DNA of 64,000 nucleotides, taken from contig NZ_JACTVJ010000006.1 in the NCBI RefSeq assembly GCF_014493765.1, positions 186,001 through 250,000 of the forward strand, given 5' to 3'. This document shows positions 42,225 through 51,250 of the stretch, one piece after another (the first letter of the stretch is position 1; every line of letters starts with the position of its first letter). The stretch comes from Streptomyces polyasparticus (GTDB lineage: Bacteria; Actinomycetota; Actinomycetes; Streptomycetales; Streptomycetaceae). The notes under the pieces were generated by a model. The model saw nothing but the letters and a program-made list of their open reading frames with translations. It made no database searches and was not told the origin of the DNA. The translations under genes and the position numbers were made by a program.

Positions 42225-44372
42225 TCATCGACCGCCTCCCAACAACCCCGCCGCGCGCGCCCAGCGGTACTTCGCGCCGAGCACCGCGACCGGCTTCTCC
42301 GTCGTGTAGGGGTAGGCGACGACGCCGTGCTCGAAGAGGAACTGGCAGGCCTCCTCGACCTCGACATCGCCCGCGAGCGACGCGACCACCGGCTTCTCGA
42401 TGCCGCGTTCCTTGAACTCGGCCACCACCTTCGCGGTGAGCTCGGCGAAGACCATCGGGGGAGTGACGATCGTGTGCCAGTAGCCGAGCACCAGGGAGTG
42501 GATCCGCGGGTCCTCGAGTCCGAGACGGATCGTCGCCTCGTACGTCGAAGGGGGTTCGCCGCCGGTGATGTCCACGGGGTTGCCCGCGGCGCCGAACGGC
42601 GGGATGAACGTCCGGAAGGCCGCGTCCAGATCCTCCGGAATCTCCATCAGCTCGAGCCCGTTGTCCGTCACCGCGTCGGAGAGCAGCACTCCGCTGCCGC
42701 CGGCGCCGGTGATGATCACGACGTTGTCGCCCTTCGGCGTCGGCATGATCGGCAGCGCACGCGCGTACTCGAGCATGTCGTTGAGACCGGGCGCGCGGAT
42801 CACGCCCGCCTGCTTGAGGATGTCCTCGTACACCGCGTCGTCGCCGGCCAAAGCGCCGGTGTGCGATCCGGCCGCCTTGGCGCCGGCCGCCGTACGGCCC
42901 GCCTTGAGGACCACGACCGGCTTCTTCGGCACGGTCGCCCGCGCGGCCTCCACGAAGGCCCGCCCGTCCTTGAGGTCCTCCAGGTGCATCGCGATGCAGT
43001 CGGTGTTGGGGTCCTCGCCGAACCAGGTGAGCAGATCGTCCTCGTCGAGGTCCGACTTGTTGCCGAGGCCCACGATCGCCGACACACCGGTCTTGGTAGT
43101 CCGGGCAAAGCCCAGGATCGCCATGCCGATACCGCCGGACTGACTGGTGAGGGCCACGCCGCCCTTCACGTCGTACGGCGTGCAGAACGTGGCGCACAGG
43201 TCCTGCCACGTCGAGTAGTAGCCGTAGATGTTGGGCCCGAGCAGCCGTACGCCATGGCGCTCGGCAATCTCCACGATCTCGTCCTGGAGGGCGTGTTCAC
43301 CGGTCTCGGCGAACCCGGAGGGGATGAGGACGGCGTTGGGTATGCCCTTGCGTCCCACCTCCTCGAGCGCCGAAGCCACGAACTTGGCGGGGATCGCGAA
43401 GACCGCCACATCCACCTCACCCGGAACGTCCGTGACACTCTTGTACGCCTTGCGGCCCAAGATGTCATCGGCCTTGGGGTTCACCGGATGGATCTCTCCG
43501 CCGAACCCGCCGTCGATGAGGTTGCGCATGACCGAATTGCCAATCTTGCCCTGCTCGTTGGAGGCACCGATCACGGCGACCGAGCGCGGCTGCATCAGCC
43601 GCTTCATGGAGCGCAGGATCTCCTCGCGGCCGTACTTGCGACGCTCCTTCGGCACCTCGTCCGTGAGGATCACGCGGATGTCCGCGGCCATCGCGCCTTC
43701 CGGCGTGGCGATCACCGGGTTGAGGTCGACCTCCGCGATCTCCGGGAAGTCCGTGACCAGTTCGGACACACGGCGGATCTGCTCGGCCACCGCCCAGCGG
43801 TCCACCGCCGGCGCGCCGCGCACCCCGCGCAGGATCTCCGCCGCCTTGATGGAGTCGAGCATCGACTGCGCCTCGTCGGCACTGACCGGCGCGAGGCGGA
43901 AGGTGACGTCCTTCAGGACCTCCACCAGGACACCGCCGAGCCCGAAGGCCACGACCTTGCCGAAGGTCGCATCGGTGACGGCACCGACGATGACTTCCTG
44001 CCCCGGCGGCAGCATCTGCTGCACTTGGATGCCGTCGATCTTCGCCTCGGCGTTGTACGCCTTGGCATTCTCGACGATCTTGTGGAAGGCGGCCCGCACG
44101 TCCGCGGCGCCCTCCACCCCGACGATCACGCCGCCGGCGTCGGTCTTGTGCAGGATGTCGGGAGAGACGATCTTCAGGACCACCGGTCCGTCGAAGCGCG
44201 CCGCCGCGGCGACCGCCTCGTCGACATCACGGGCCAGCTCCTCGCCGGGTACAGCGATGCCGTACGCGTCGGCGATCACCTTGCCCTCCGGCGCGGTGAG
44301 AGTGCTGCGCCCCTCGGCGCGTACGGCATCGAGCAGGGCCCGCACCGTCAGCGCACGGTCTTCGGCCATCAC
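42225..44372 (-). CDS. NDP-forming acyl-CoA synthetase (ACD family, ATP-grasp plus CoA-binding domains)
   Basis: The 715-residue protein has an N-terminal ATP-grasp (subdomain order beta then alpha): GPVVLKIVSPDILHKTDAGGVIVGV, then EVDLNPVIATPEGAMAADIRV. CoA-binding and SucD-like ligase domains follow (RSVAVIGASNEQGKIGNSVMRNL, LTSQSGGIGMAIL, GRTAAGAKAAGSHTGALAGDDAVYE with the phospho-His in SHTGALAG). Such enzymes make acyl-CoA from acid plus ATP, releasing ADP. In this operon it may activate oxalate, formate or another acid to prime CoA transfer. The GTG at 44372 has GGAG 9 bp before it; the ATG at 44369 is an alternative. It follows frc by 1 bp. Confidence 0.88.
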   Translation of the reverse strand: MMAEDRALTVRALLDAVRAEGRSTLTAPEGKVIADAYGIAVPGEELARDVDEAVAAAARFDGPVVLKIVSPDILHKTDAGGVIVGVEGAADVRAAFHKIVENAKAYNAEAKIDGIQVQQMLPPGQEVIVGAVTDATFGKVVAFGLGGVLVEVLKDVTFRLAPVSADEAQSMLDSIKAAEILRGVRGAPAVDRWAVAEQIRRVSELVTDFPEIAEVDLNPVIATPEGAMAADIRVILTDEVPKERRKYGREEILRSMKRLMQPRSVAVIGASNEQGKIGNSVMRNLIDGGFGGEIHPVNPKADDILGRKAYKSVTDVPGEVDVAVFAIPAKFVASALEEVGRKGIPNAVLIPSGFAETGEHALQDEIVEIAERHGVRLLGPNIYGYYSTWQDLCATFCTPYDVKGGVALTSQSGGIGMAILGFARTTKTGVSAIVGLGNKSDLDEDDLLTWFGEDPNTDCIAMHLEDLKDGRAFVEAARATVPKKPVVVLKAGRTAAGAKAAGSHTGALAGDDAVYEDILKQAGVIRAPGLNDMLEYARALPIMPTPKGDNVVIITGAGGSGVLLSDAVTDNGLELMEIPEDLDAAFRTFIPPFGAAGNPVDITGGEPPSTYEATIRLGLEDPRIHSLVLGYWHTIVTPPMVFAELTAKVVAEFKERGIEKPVVASLAGDVEVEEACQFLFEHGVVAYPYTTEKPVAVLGAKYRWARAAGLLGGGR

Positions 44373-44373
44373 G

Positions 44374-45609
44374 TCAGATCACTCCAGTCGACTTGAGCAG
44401 ACGGACTTCTTCGTCGCCGAGCCCGAGCTCGCCGACGTAGACCTCTTCGTTGTGCTCGCCGAGCAGCGGCGAGCTCCTCACATCCACCGGGGAGTCCGAC
44501 AACTTGAGCGGGGAGCCGACCGTGGTGAACTCGCCTCGCTCGGGGTGCGGAACCTTGACGACCATCTCGTTCGCGACCAGGGAGTCGTCCTCGATGATCT
44601 CCTTGGTGGAGAGGATCGGACCGCACGGGATGTTGTGCGCGTTGAGCTCTTCGAGCACCTGCCACTTGGGCAGGGTCGAAGACCACTCCTCGATGAGCTG
44701 GAACATCTTGTTGAGCTTCGGCAGCCGCGCCTCGGGCGTGGCCCACTCGGGGTCCTCGGCCAGCTCGGGCCGGCCGATCAGCTCCGAGATCGGCTTCCAG
44801 CCGACCGGCTGCACGATCACGTACACGTAGTCGTTGGGGCCGCCCGGCGCGCACTTGACCGCCCAGCCGGGCTGACCGCCGCCGGAGGCGTTCCCCGAAC
44901 GGGGAACTTCGTCCCCGAAGTCGTCGTTGGGATATTCGGCGAGCGGGCCATGGGCCAGGCGCTGCTGATCGCGCAACTTCACCCGGCAGAGGTTGAGCAC
45001 GGCATGCTGCATGGCGACATTGACCCGCTGCCCCCGGCCCGTGCTCTCCCGCTGGAAGAGCGCCGCCAGAATGCCGGCGACGGCGTGAATGCCCGTGCCC
45101 GAGTCGCCGATCTGCGCCCCCGTCGCCAGCGGGGGACCGTCCTCGAAGCCCGTGGTGGACATCGAGCCGCCCATGGCCTGCGCCACGACCTCGTATGCCT
45201 TGAAGTTGGTGTACGGGCCTTCGCCGAACCCCTTGATGGAGGCATAGACGATACGAGGATTGATCTCCTGGATCTTCTCCCAGGTGAAGCCCATGCGGTC
45301 CACCGCGCCCGGACCGAAGTTCTCGACCATCACGTCCGAGCGGCGGATCAGCTCGGTGAGGATCTCCTTGCCGCGCTCCGTCTTGGTGTTGAGGGTGATG
45401 CTCCGCTTGTTGCAGTTGAGCATCGTGAAGTAGAGGGAGTCGACATCGGGCAGGTCGCGTAGCTGCTTGCGGGTGATATCTCCGGTCGGTGCCTCCAACT
45501 TGACCACGTCCGCGCCGAGCCAGGCGAGCAGCTGCGTCGCCGATGGTCCGGACTGGACATGGGTCATGTCGAGGACGCGGACGCCGTCCAGTGCCTTCGT
45601 CTGTGTCAT
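44374..45609 (-). CDS. frc: Formyl-CoA:oxalate CoA-transferase
   Basis: The 411-residue class III CoA-transferase moves CoA from formyl-CoA to oxalate. The catalytic Asp falls at residue 169 ([10 protein letters not shown]), the same number as in characterised Frc enzymes, and the glycine loop (SGGGQPGW, about 245-252) that shields the active site is present. Other conserved parts are [31 protein letters not shown] and [18 protein letters not shown] precedes the ATG at 45609, 14 bp after the decarboxylase-like gene. With OxlT-like and Oxc-like proteins it forms the core of type II oxalate breakdown. Confidence 0.93.
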   Translation of the reverse strand: MTQTKALDGVRVLDMTHVQSGPSATQLLAWLGADVVKLEAPTGDITRKQLRDLPDVDSLYFTMLNCNKRSITLNTKTERGKEILTELIRRSDVMVENFGPGAVDRMGFTWEKIQEINPRIVYASIKGFGEGPYTNFKAYEVVAQAMGGSMSTTGFEDGPPLATGAQIGDSGTGIHAVAGILAALFQRESTGRGQRVNVAMQHAVLNLCRVKLRDQQRLAHGPLAEYPNDDFGDEVPRSGNASGGGQPGWAVKCAPGGPNDYVYVIVQPVGWKPISELIGRPELAEDPEWATPEARLPKLNKMFQLIEEWSSTLPKWQVLEELNAHNIPCGPILSTKEIIEDDSLVANEMVVKVPHPERGEFTTVGSPLKLSDSPVDVRSSPLLGEHNEEVYVGELGLGDEEVRLLKSTGVI

Positions 45610-45623
45610 GGCACAGCGCTCCT

Positions 45624-47126
45624 CTACTTGTTCCTGAGTTCGTCGGTCGGGTGGGGCTGGTCGCTCTGTTCGCTCGGGATGTGCGGTGAGTTCACGGATC
45701 CGGGGAGATATGCGTCCGGATCGATCCGTACGCCGATCAGCGACGGGCCGCCCGTGGCGCGGGCGCGCTCCAGGGCGGGACGGATGGCGGCGGGGTCCTG
45801 GACGTCCTCGCCGTAACAGCCGTGCGCCCGCGCCCGGTCGATGAACGGGGAGTCGCCCGTGTGGGCGACGACCCCGATGAAGGGGAGGTGATGGCGGACA
45901 AGGACTTCGAGGTTGTCGACGTCGTCGAGGTCGTCGAGGTCATCCAGGACGTCGAGGTCCCGTGTCGCCGTGGAGGACGGATCGTCGCCGAAGAGCACGA
46001 CGGTCTCCTTGTTCGCGCACGCCCGATGGACGGCGAGCGCGAACGGGATGCCGACACCTGCGGTGCCGAGCGGACCCGGGTCCATCCAGTGCCCGGGAGA
46101 TTTGGGCTGCACAAGGCGGCCGGCCAGCTCGGCCGACCGCGGATCGTCGGCGATGAACACCGAGTCCTCGGTGAGGAATCGACCGGTCTCGGCGAGCAGC
46201 CGAAAGGGGTGAACGGGGGACGCGTCGGAGGTCAGCTGCCGCAGCCACAGGGACTCGGCGGTCCGTTCGGCGCACCGCAGCTCGTCCAGCCATTCCCTGC
46301 GCCGCCCGGCCGCCCGGACCGCGCGCGCCTCGACGGCCTCCCCGCCGGAGGTGCGCGCCGAGACGCCATGCCCGCCGGCGGTGCGCGCCGCGTCGGCGTG
46401 CCCTGCGGCCGCCCGCGCCACGGACCGCACCACCGCTCCCGCGCGGCCCGGGTCGATCCGCACGACCGTGGCGTGCGGAGAGAGCCTTCTGCCGTACGCG
46501 GCACGGAAGTCACGTATGCCGTAAGGAGCACCGACCACGAGGATCACATCGGCGCCCGCGAGGGCGTAGGCCCGGGAGTGCTGGAAGAGATGCGGGTCGC
46601 CGGGTGCCAGAGTGCCGCGGCCGGCACCGTCCGCATACGTCGGCAACCCCAGGGTGCGGATGAGCTCGACGGCTGCTTCGCCGGTGCGGGCGTCCTGGAC
46701 TCGGCTGCCCAGGACGACCACCGGCTGCTCGGCATGCGCAAGCACATGCGCGAGGCTCTCGACTGCCGTGAGATCGACCGCTGTTGACCGGACGGACGCG
46801 TAGGCCGGAGTCCGAGTGGTGCCCGAGGGGGTGACAAGGAGAAGCGGCGACTGCGCGCGTACGGCGGTCGCGAGGGCCTTGTCCGCGCAGGCGTTCCCGG
46901 GCAGCAGCGCGCACCCCGGCCGCCCCGTCATCCGGGCGTAACCGTCGGCGGCGTGCACGGCGGTGTGCTCTCCGGGTACGGGAACGACCTCGATGCCCGC
47001 GGCCGCGCACCCGTCCGTATCAGGAGCTCCCGCCGCGGCGAACGCCACGAGCACACCCTGAGCCTTGAGCTCCCGGGCGATCCGCCGCCCATCAGCGGTG
47101 CGCGTGGCGATCGAGCCGTAGGGCAT
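45624..47126 (-). CDS. ThDP-dependent enzyme related to oxalyl-CoA decarboxylase, divergent
   Basis: The 500-residue protein has the three-domain order of ThDP decarboxylases. The catalytic Glu is present ([19 protein letters not shown], Glu53), the middle domain has [14 protein letters not shown], and the C-terminal PP domain begins after [22 protein letters not shown]. The Mg-ThDP motif, normally GDG/GDS with a downstream Asn pair, reads FGDDPSST followed by an acidic repeat ([13 protein letters not shown]) and lacks the expected Asn. Known Oxc enzymes are about 560-570 residues. Context (frc next door, shared operator) argues for oxalyl-CoA decarboxylation, but activity is doubtful on motif grounds. 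Confidence 0.7.
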   Translation of the reverse strand: MPYGSIATRTADGRRIARELKAQGVLVAFAAAGAPDTDGCAAAGIEVVPVPGEHTAVHAADGYARMTGRPGCALLPGNACADKALATAVRAQSPLLLVTPSGTTRTPAYASVRSTAVDLTAVESLAHVLAHAEQPVVVLGSRVQDARTGEAAVELIRTLGLPTYADGAGRGTLAPGDPHLFQHSRAYALAGADVILVVGAPYGIRDFRAAYGRRLSPHATVVRIDPGRAGAVVRSVARAAAGHADAARTAGGHGVSARTSGGEAVEARAVRAAGRRREWLDELRCAERTAESLWLRQLTSDASPVHPFRLLAETGRFLTEDSVFIADDPRSAELAGRLVQPKSPGHWMDPGPLGTAGVGIPFALAVHRACANKETVVLFGDDPSSTATRDLDVLDDLDDLDDVDNLEVLVRHHLPFIGVVAHTGDSPFIDRARAHGCYGEDVQDPAAIRPALERARATGGPSLIGVRIDPDAYLPGSVNSPHIPSEQSDQPHPTDELRNK

Positions 47127-47214
47127 GGCGAAGTCCCTTCTCTCCCTGAGGAGTTGGAGCGCACCCGGGCCACTCGGAAAGCGGCCGTGAGCAGCGCATC
47201 AGTGCTGTCGCGGT

Positions 47215-47250
47215 AGATTGCATACAGTCGACGAATACTGTATGAAGCTT
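47215..47250. promoter_or_regulatory. Two inverted GntR operators (E1, E2) in the oxc/sucC divergent promoter
   Basis: E1 (47215-47230, minus strand) reads cgactgtatgcaatct and E2 (47235-47250, plus strand) reads atactgtatgaagctt. Together they place CATACAGT and ACTGTATG as perfect 8-bp arms around 8 bp. The pair lies 89 bp from the oxc-like start and 65 bp from the sucC-like start, so one regulator could control both directions. Confidence 0.75.
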
Positions 47251-47314
47251 GTTATCCCGCATCCGGTGGGTGGTGTCCAGGGGGCGTGCGGCACTTTCGA
47301 GTCAGGAGCCGAAA

Positions 47315-48445
47315 TTGGACCTGTATGAGCACCAAGCCAGGGAACTCTTCGCGGACTACGGCGTGTTGGTGCCGAACGCGGAAGTAGCAGACACCGCCAA
47401 GGAGGCCCGCGCCGCAGCGGAACGCCTCGGCGGCAAGGTCGTCGTCAAGGCCCAGGTCAAGACCGGCGGACGCGGCAAGGCGGGCGGCGTGAAGCCGGCC
47501 GCCGACGCCGCATCGGCCGAGATCACCGCACGTCAGATTCTCGGTATGGACATCAAGGGCCACACCGTCCACAAGGTGATGCTGGCTCAGCCGGTGGACA
47601 TCGAGAGCGAGTTCTACATCAGTTACGTGCTCGACCGCGCGGCCGGCCGGTTCCTCGCGATCGCCTCCGCCGAGGGCGGCATGGACATCGAGGAGGTGGC
47701 CGCGACCCGCCCCGACGCGGTGGCCCGTATCCCTGTCGACCCCACCGAGGGGGTCACCGCGGACAAGGCCGCCGAGATCGCGGCCGCGGCCGGGCTGCCG
47801 GCCGAGAGCGCCGAGATCCTGGTCCAGCTGTGGACGGTGCTCACCAAGGAGGACGCCGTCCTCGTCGAGGTCAATCCGCTCGTCCGCACCAAGGACGGCC
47901 GGCTGATGGCCATCGACGGCAAGGTCACCCTCGACGACAATGCCCGCTTCCGTCAGGCGCGTTGGGGCGACGGCGGGAGCACACACGACGACCCGCTCGA
48001 AGCCGAGGCCGCCGCGAAGGGCCTCAACTACGTGAAGCTCGAAGGCCAGGTCGGCGTCATCGGCAACGGCGCGGGTCTCGTCATGTCCACCCTCGACGTC
48101 GTGGCCGGCTGCGGTGCCAAGCCCGCCAACTTCCTCGACATCGGCGGCGGCGCCTCCGCCCAGGTCATGGCCGACGGACTCTCCGTCATCCTCTCCGACC
48201 CCGACGTCAGGTCCGTCTTCGTCAACGTCTTCGGCGGCATCACCGCCTGCGACGCCGTGGCCGACGGCATCGTCCAGGCGCTCGGCGAGGTCAACCTCAC
48301 CAAGCCCTTGGTCGTACGGCTGGACGGCAACAACGCGGCACAGGGCCGCGCCATCCTCGACGCCCACGCACACCCGCTCGTCGAGCAGCAGCCCACCATG
48401 GACAGCGCCGCGCAGCGCGCCGCCGACCTCGCAGTCGCCAAGTAG
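47315..48445 (+). CDS. sucC: Succinyl-CoA ligase beta-subunit homologue (SucC-like)
   Basis: The 376-residue protein matches the SucC layout. It starts [17 protein letters not shown], has the ATP-grasp lysines ([18 protein letters not shown]), [20 protein letters not shown] (metal-binding Glu/Asn/Asp) and the C-terminal [31 protein letters not shown] ligase domain. The TTG at 47315, preceded by AGGAG, gives the usual N-terminus; the longer ATG frame starts inside the promoter. It is 27 bp upstream of sucD. Streptomycetes normally have a housekeeping sucCD elsewhere, so this oxalate-operator-linked copy may be specialised. Confidence 0.9.
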   Translation: MDLYEHQARELFADYGVLVPNAEVADTAKEARAAAERLGGKVVVKAQVKTGGRGKAGGVKPAADAASAEITARQILGMDIKGHTVHKVMLAQPVDIESEFYISYVLDRAAGRFLAIASAEGGMDIEEVAATRPDAVARIPVDPTEGVTADKAAEIAAAAGLPAESAEILVQLWTVLTKEDAVLVEVNPLVRTKDGRLMAIDGKVTLDDNARFRQARWGDGGSTHDDPLEAEAAAKGLNYVKLEGQVGVIGNGAGLVMSTLDVVAGCGAKPANFLDIGGGASAQVMADGLSVILSDPDVRSVFVNVFGGITACDAVADGIVQALGEVNLTKPLVVRLDGNNAAQGRAILDAHAHPLVEQQPTMDSAAQRAADLAVAK

Positions 48446-48472
48446 CCCTCCCCAAGGACACAGGAGCAGACC

Positions 48473-49357
48473 ATGGCCATCTTTCTGACCAAGGAGAGCA
48501 AGGTCCTCGTCCAGGGCATGACGGGCGCCGAGGGCATGAAGCACACCCGCCGCATGATCGCGGCCGGCACGAACGTCGTCGGCGGGGTCAACCCCCGCAA
48601 GGCCGGCCGGACCGTCGACTTCGACGACCGCGCGGTGCCCGTCTTCGGCGGGGTGCGCGAGGCGATGGACGCGACCGGCGCGGACGTCACGATCGTGTTC
48701 GTGCCGCCCGCGTTCTGCAAGGCTGCCGTCATCGAGGCCGCCGACGCCGGGATCGGACTCGCCGTGGTGATCACCGAGGGCATCCCCGTGCACGACTCGG
48801 TCGCCTTCCACGCGTATGCGAAAGAGCGCGGCACCCGCATCATCGGCCCCAACTGCCCCGGCCTCATCACCCCCGGCCAGTCCAACGCGGGCATCATCCC
48901 GTCCGACATCACCAAGCCCGGCCGCATCGGCCTGGTCTCCAAGTCCGGCACGCTCACCTATCAACTCATGTACGAGCTGCGGGACATCGGATTCTCGACC
49001 TGTGTCGGCATCGGCGGCGACCCCGTCATCGGCACCACGCACATCGACTGCCTGGAGGCCTTCCAGGCCGACCCCGACACCGAACTCATCGTGCTCATCG
49101 GCGAGATCGGGGGCGACGCGGAGGAACGCGCCGCCGCGTATATACGGGAGCACGTCACCAAGCCCGTCGTCGGTTATGTCGCCGGGTTCACCGCGCCCGA
49201 GGGCAAGACCATGGGCCACGCCGGCGCCATCGTCTCCGGTTCCTCAGGGACAGCGAAGGCGAAGCAGGAAGCGCTCGAAGCCGCGGGCGTACGTGTGGGG
49301 TCCACCCCGTCCGAGACGGCCCGCCTGGTCCTCGAAGCCCTCGACACCGAACGCTGA
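48473..49357 (+). CDS. sucD: Succinyl-CoA ligase alpha-subunit homologue (SucD-like)
   Basis: The 294-residue protein has the Rossmann CoA-binding domain ([34 protein letters not shown]) and flavodoxin-like ligase domain. It carries [25 protein letters not shown] and the active-site phospho-His ([13 protein letters not shown]). It forms a heterodimer with the preceding SucC-like protein; length is normal. GACACAGGAG lies before the ATG at 48473. The oxalate/formate regulon context raises the possibility that the pair makes oxalyl-CoA or supplies succinyl-CoA as CoA donor rather than serving the TCA cycle. Confidence 0.9.
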   Translation: MAIFLTKESKVLVQGMTGAEGMKHTRRMIAAGTNVVGGVNPRKAGRTVDFDDRAVPVFGGVREAMDATGADVTIVFVPPAFCKAAVIEAADAGIGLAVVITEGIPVHDSVAFHAYAKERGTRIIGPNCPGLITPGQSNAGIIPSDITKPGRIGLVSKSGTLTYQLMYELRDIGFSTCVGIGGDPVIGTTHIDCLEAFQADPDTELIVLIGEIGGDAEERAAAYIREHVTKPVVGYVAGFTAPEGKTMGHAGAIVSGSSGTAKAKQEALEAAGVRVGSTPSETARLVLEALDTER

Positions 49358-49366
49358 TCGCGCCGC

Positions 49367-49410
49367 GGGCCACCTGGGCCGGCCGTTCGTATGCCGGCCC
49401 CAAGTGGCCC
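49367..49410. terminator. Long hairpin terminator after sucD
   Basis: Arms of about 17 bp (gggccacctgggccggc against gccggccccaagtggccc, one bulge and a mismatch) surround a 9-nt loop, 9 bp after the stop. Confidence 0.8.
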
Positions 49411-49503
49411 CGGCCACAGCAGAGTTGCCGTACCACGCCCTACCGTCTGGTAGCGAGCGCCATACCCCCCGCCCCGACTGTGCACCGTGAGCGGAGACCC
49501 TCC

Positions 49504-51069
49504 ATGGCAACAACTCTCAACTCCCATTCCCTCAACTCCCTGTCCCTCAAGCCCGGAACGGCCTGGAGCGACGCCTGGCAACGCTGCCTCGCCGTCGCCC
49601 CCGAGGCCTTCCAGGACGACCGCGTCCGCAATCTGTGGAACGGCACCTGGCAGGCGGACGGCCGCACCCTGCCGGCCACCAGCCCCGTCGACGGGGGCCC
49701 GATCGCCGGCCCACCGCGCCTCGATTCCGAGGCGGCGCGGGCGGCGGTCCGCGCCTCCCTCGACCAGCACCGCGCCTGGCGCCACGTGCCGCTCGACGAA
49801 CGCCGCGCCAAGGTCGCCGCGACCCTCGACGCCCTCACCGAACACCGCGAACTGCTCGCCCTGCTGCTCGTCTGGGAGATCGGCAAGCCCTGGCGCCTGG
49901 CCCAGGCCGACGTCGACCGTGCGATCGACGGCGTGCGCTGGTACGTGGACGGCATCGAGCCCATGCTCGAAGGCCGCTCCCCACTGGACGGCCCGGTGTC
50001 CAACATCGCGAGCTGGAACTACCCGATGTCCGTGCTCGTGCACGCGATGCTCGTGCAGGCCCTGGCCGGCAACGCGGTGATCGCCAAGACCCCGACCGAC
50101 GGCGGCGTCGCCTGTCTCACCCTGGCCTGCGCCCTCGCCGTACGCGAAGGCATCCCCGTCACCCTCGTCAGCGGCAGCGGGGGAGAACTCTCCGAAGCCC
50201 TGGTGCGCTCCCCGGAGATCGGCTGCGTCTCCTTCGTCGGCGGGCGCGACACTGGAGCGGCCGTCGCGACCGCGGTGGCCGACCTCGGCAAGCGCCACAA
50301 CCTCGAACAGGAGGGCCTCAACACCTGGGGCATCTGGAACTTCTCCGACTGGCCCTCCCTCTCGGCCGTCATCCCCAAGCTCTTCGACTACGGCAAGCAG
50401 CGCTGCACTGCGTATCCCCGTTTCGTGGTGCAGCGGTCGCTGTTCGACCAGTTCCTCGACGCCTACCTTCCGGCCGTACGCGACATCCGCATCGGCCACC
50501 CGCTGGCCGTGGCCGACCCGTCCGACCCGCTGCCCTCCCTGGACTTCGGCCCGCTGATCAACGCGGCCAAGGCCAAGGAACTCGCCGACCAGGTCGCGGA
50601 GGCCATCGACCGCGGCGCGGTCCCGCTGCACCGCGGCTCGCTCACGGACGGCCACTTCCTGCCCGGACAGGACACCTCGGCGTACCTCACCCCGGTGACG
50701 TTGTTGAACCCCCCTCCCTCCTCCCCGCTCCACCACGCGGAACCCTTCGGCCCGGTCGACACGATCGTCCTGGTCGACACGGAGGCGGAGCTGCTCGCCG
50801 CGATGAACGCGTCCAACGGTGCGCTCGTGGCCACCCTGTCCACCGACGACAAGTCGACGTACGAGCGCCTCGCGCCGCAGATCCGCGCCTTCAAGGTCGG
50901 CCACGGCAAGCCCCGCTCGCGCGGCGACCGTGAGGAACTCTTCGGCGGCTTCGGCGCGTCCTGGCGAGGCGCGTTCGTCGGCGGCGAGCTCCTCGTCCGC
51001 TCGGTCACGCGGGGACCGGCGGGGGAGCGGATCCCGGGGAACTTCCCGGACTACCACCTGATGCCGTAA
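49504..51069 (+). CDS. Aldehyde dehydrogenase family protein
   Basis: The 521-residue NAD(P)-dependent enzyme shows NIASWNYPMSVLVHAML (substrate/NAD channel), VISGS-like TLVSGSGGELSEAL, SFVGGRDTGAAVA, the catalytic Cys in GKQRCTAYPRFVV and a Glu in NLEQEGLN. The usual ELGGKNP is replaced by EQEGLNTWG, so it belongs to a divergent branch with unknown substrate. The ATG at 49504 follows GGAG by 8 bp. It stands alone between two hairpin terminators. Oxidation of glyoxylate, formaldehyde or another C1/C2 aldehyde would fit the neighbourhood but is only a guess. Confidence 0.85.
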   Translation: MATTLNSHSLNSLSLKPGTAWSDAWQRCLAVAPEAFQDDRVRNLWNGTWQADGRTLPATSPVDGGPIAGPPRLDSEAARAAVRASLDQHRAWRHVPLDERRAKVAATLDALTEHRELLALLLVWEIGKPWRLAQADVDRAIDGVRWYVDGIEPMLEGRSPLDGPVSNIASWNYPMSVLVHAMLVQALAGNAVIAKTPTDGGVACLTLACALAVREGIPVTLVSGSGGELSEALVRSPEIGCVSFVGGRDTGAAVATAVADLGKRHNLEQEGLNTWGIWNFSDWPSLSAVIPKLFDYGKQRCTAYPRFVVQRSLFDQFLDAYLPAVRDIRIGHPLAVADPSDPLPSLDFGPLINAAKAKELADQVAEAIDRGAVPLHRGSLTDGHFLPGQDTSAYLTPVTLLNPPPSSPLHHAEPFGPVDTIVLVDTEAELLAAMNASNGALVATLSTDDKSTYERLAPQIRAFKVGHGKPRSRGDREELFGGFGASWRGAFVGGELLVRSVTRGPAGERIPGNFPDYHLMP

Positions 51070-51097
51070 CGCTTCAGCACCTTCGGATCCACTGCCC

Positions 51098-51136
51098 GAT
51101 GCCGGGTGCGGGCCCGCAGCACCCGCACCCGGCATC
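51098..51136. terminator. Perfect 15-bp hairpin terminator
   Basis: The arms gatgccgggtgcggg and cccgcacccggcatc with a 9-nt loop lie 28 bp after the aldehyde dehydrogenase stop, between it and the convergent DUF2254 gene. Confidence 0.85.
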
Positions 51137-51160
51137 CCGCGCGTTCGCCCTTCGGCCGCA

Positions 51161-51250
51161 GCCGATCCGTGGGGGGCTCGGCCGATCCCTGGAGGGCTCG
51201 GCTGCTTCCCGGGGCCTCGGCCGGTCTCCCGGGATCTCAGCCGATCCCTT
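51161..51250. repeat. 20-bp tandem repeat, about 4.5 copies
   Basis: Units gccgatccctggagggctcg recur at 51161, 51181, about 51201, 51220 and 51240 with decreasing fidelity. The array ends over the last codons of the DUF2254 gene. It resembles the 17-bp array at 9737 in lying at a gene end. Confidence 0.7.
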
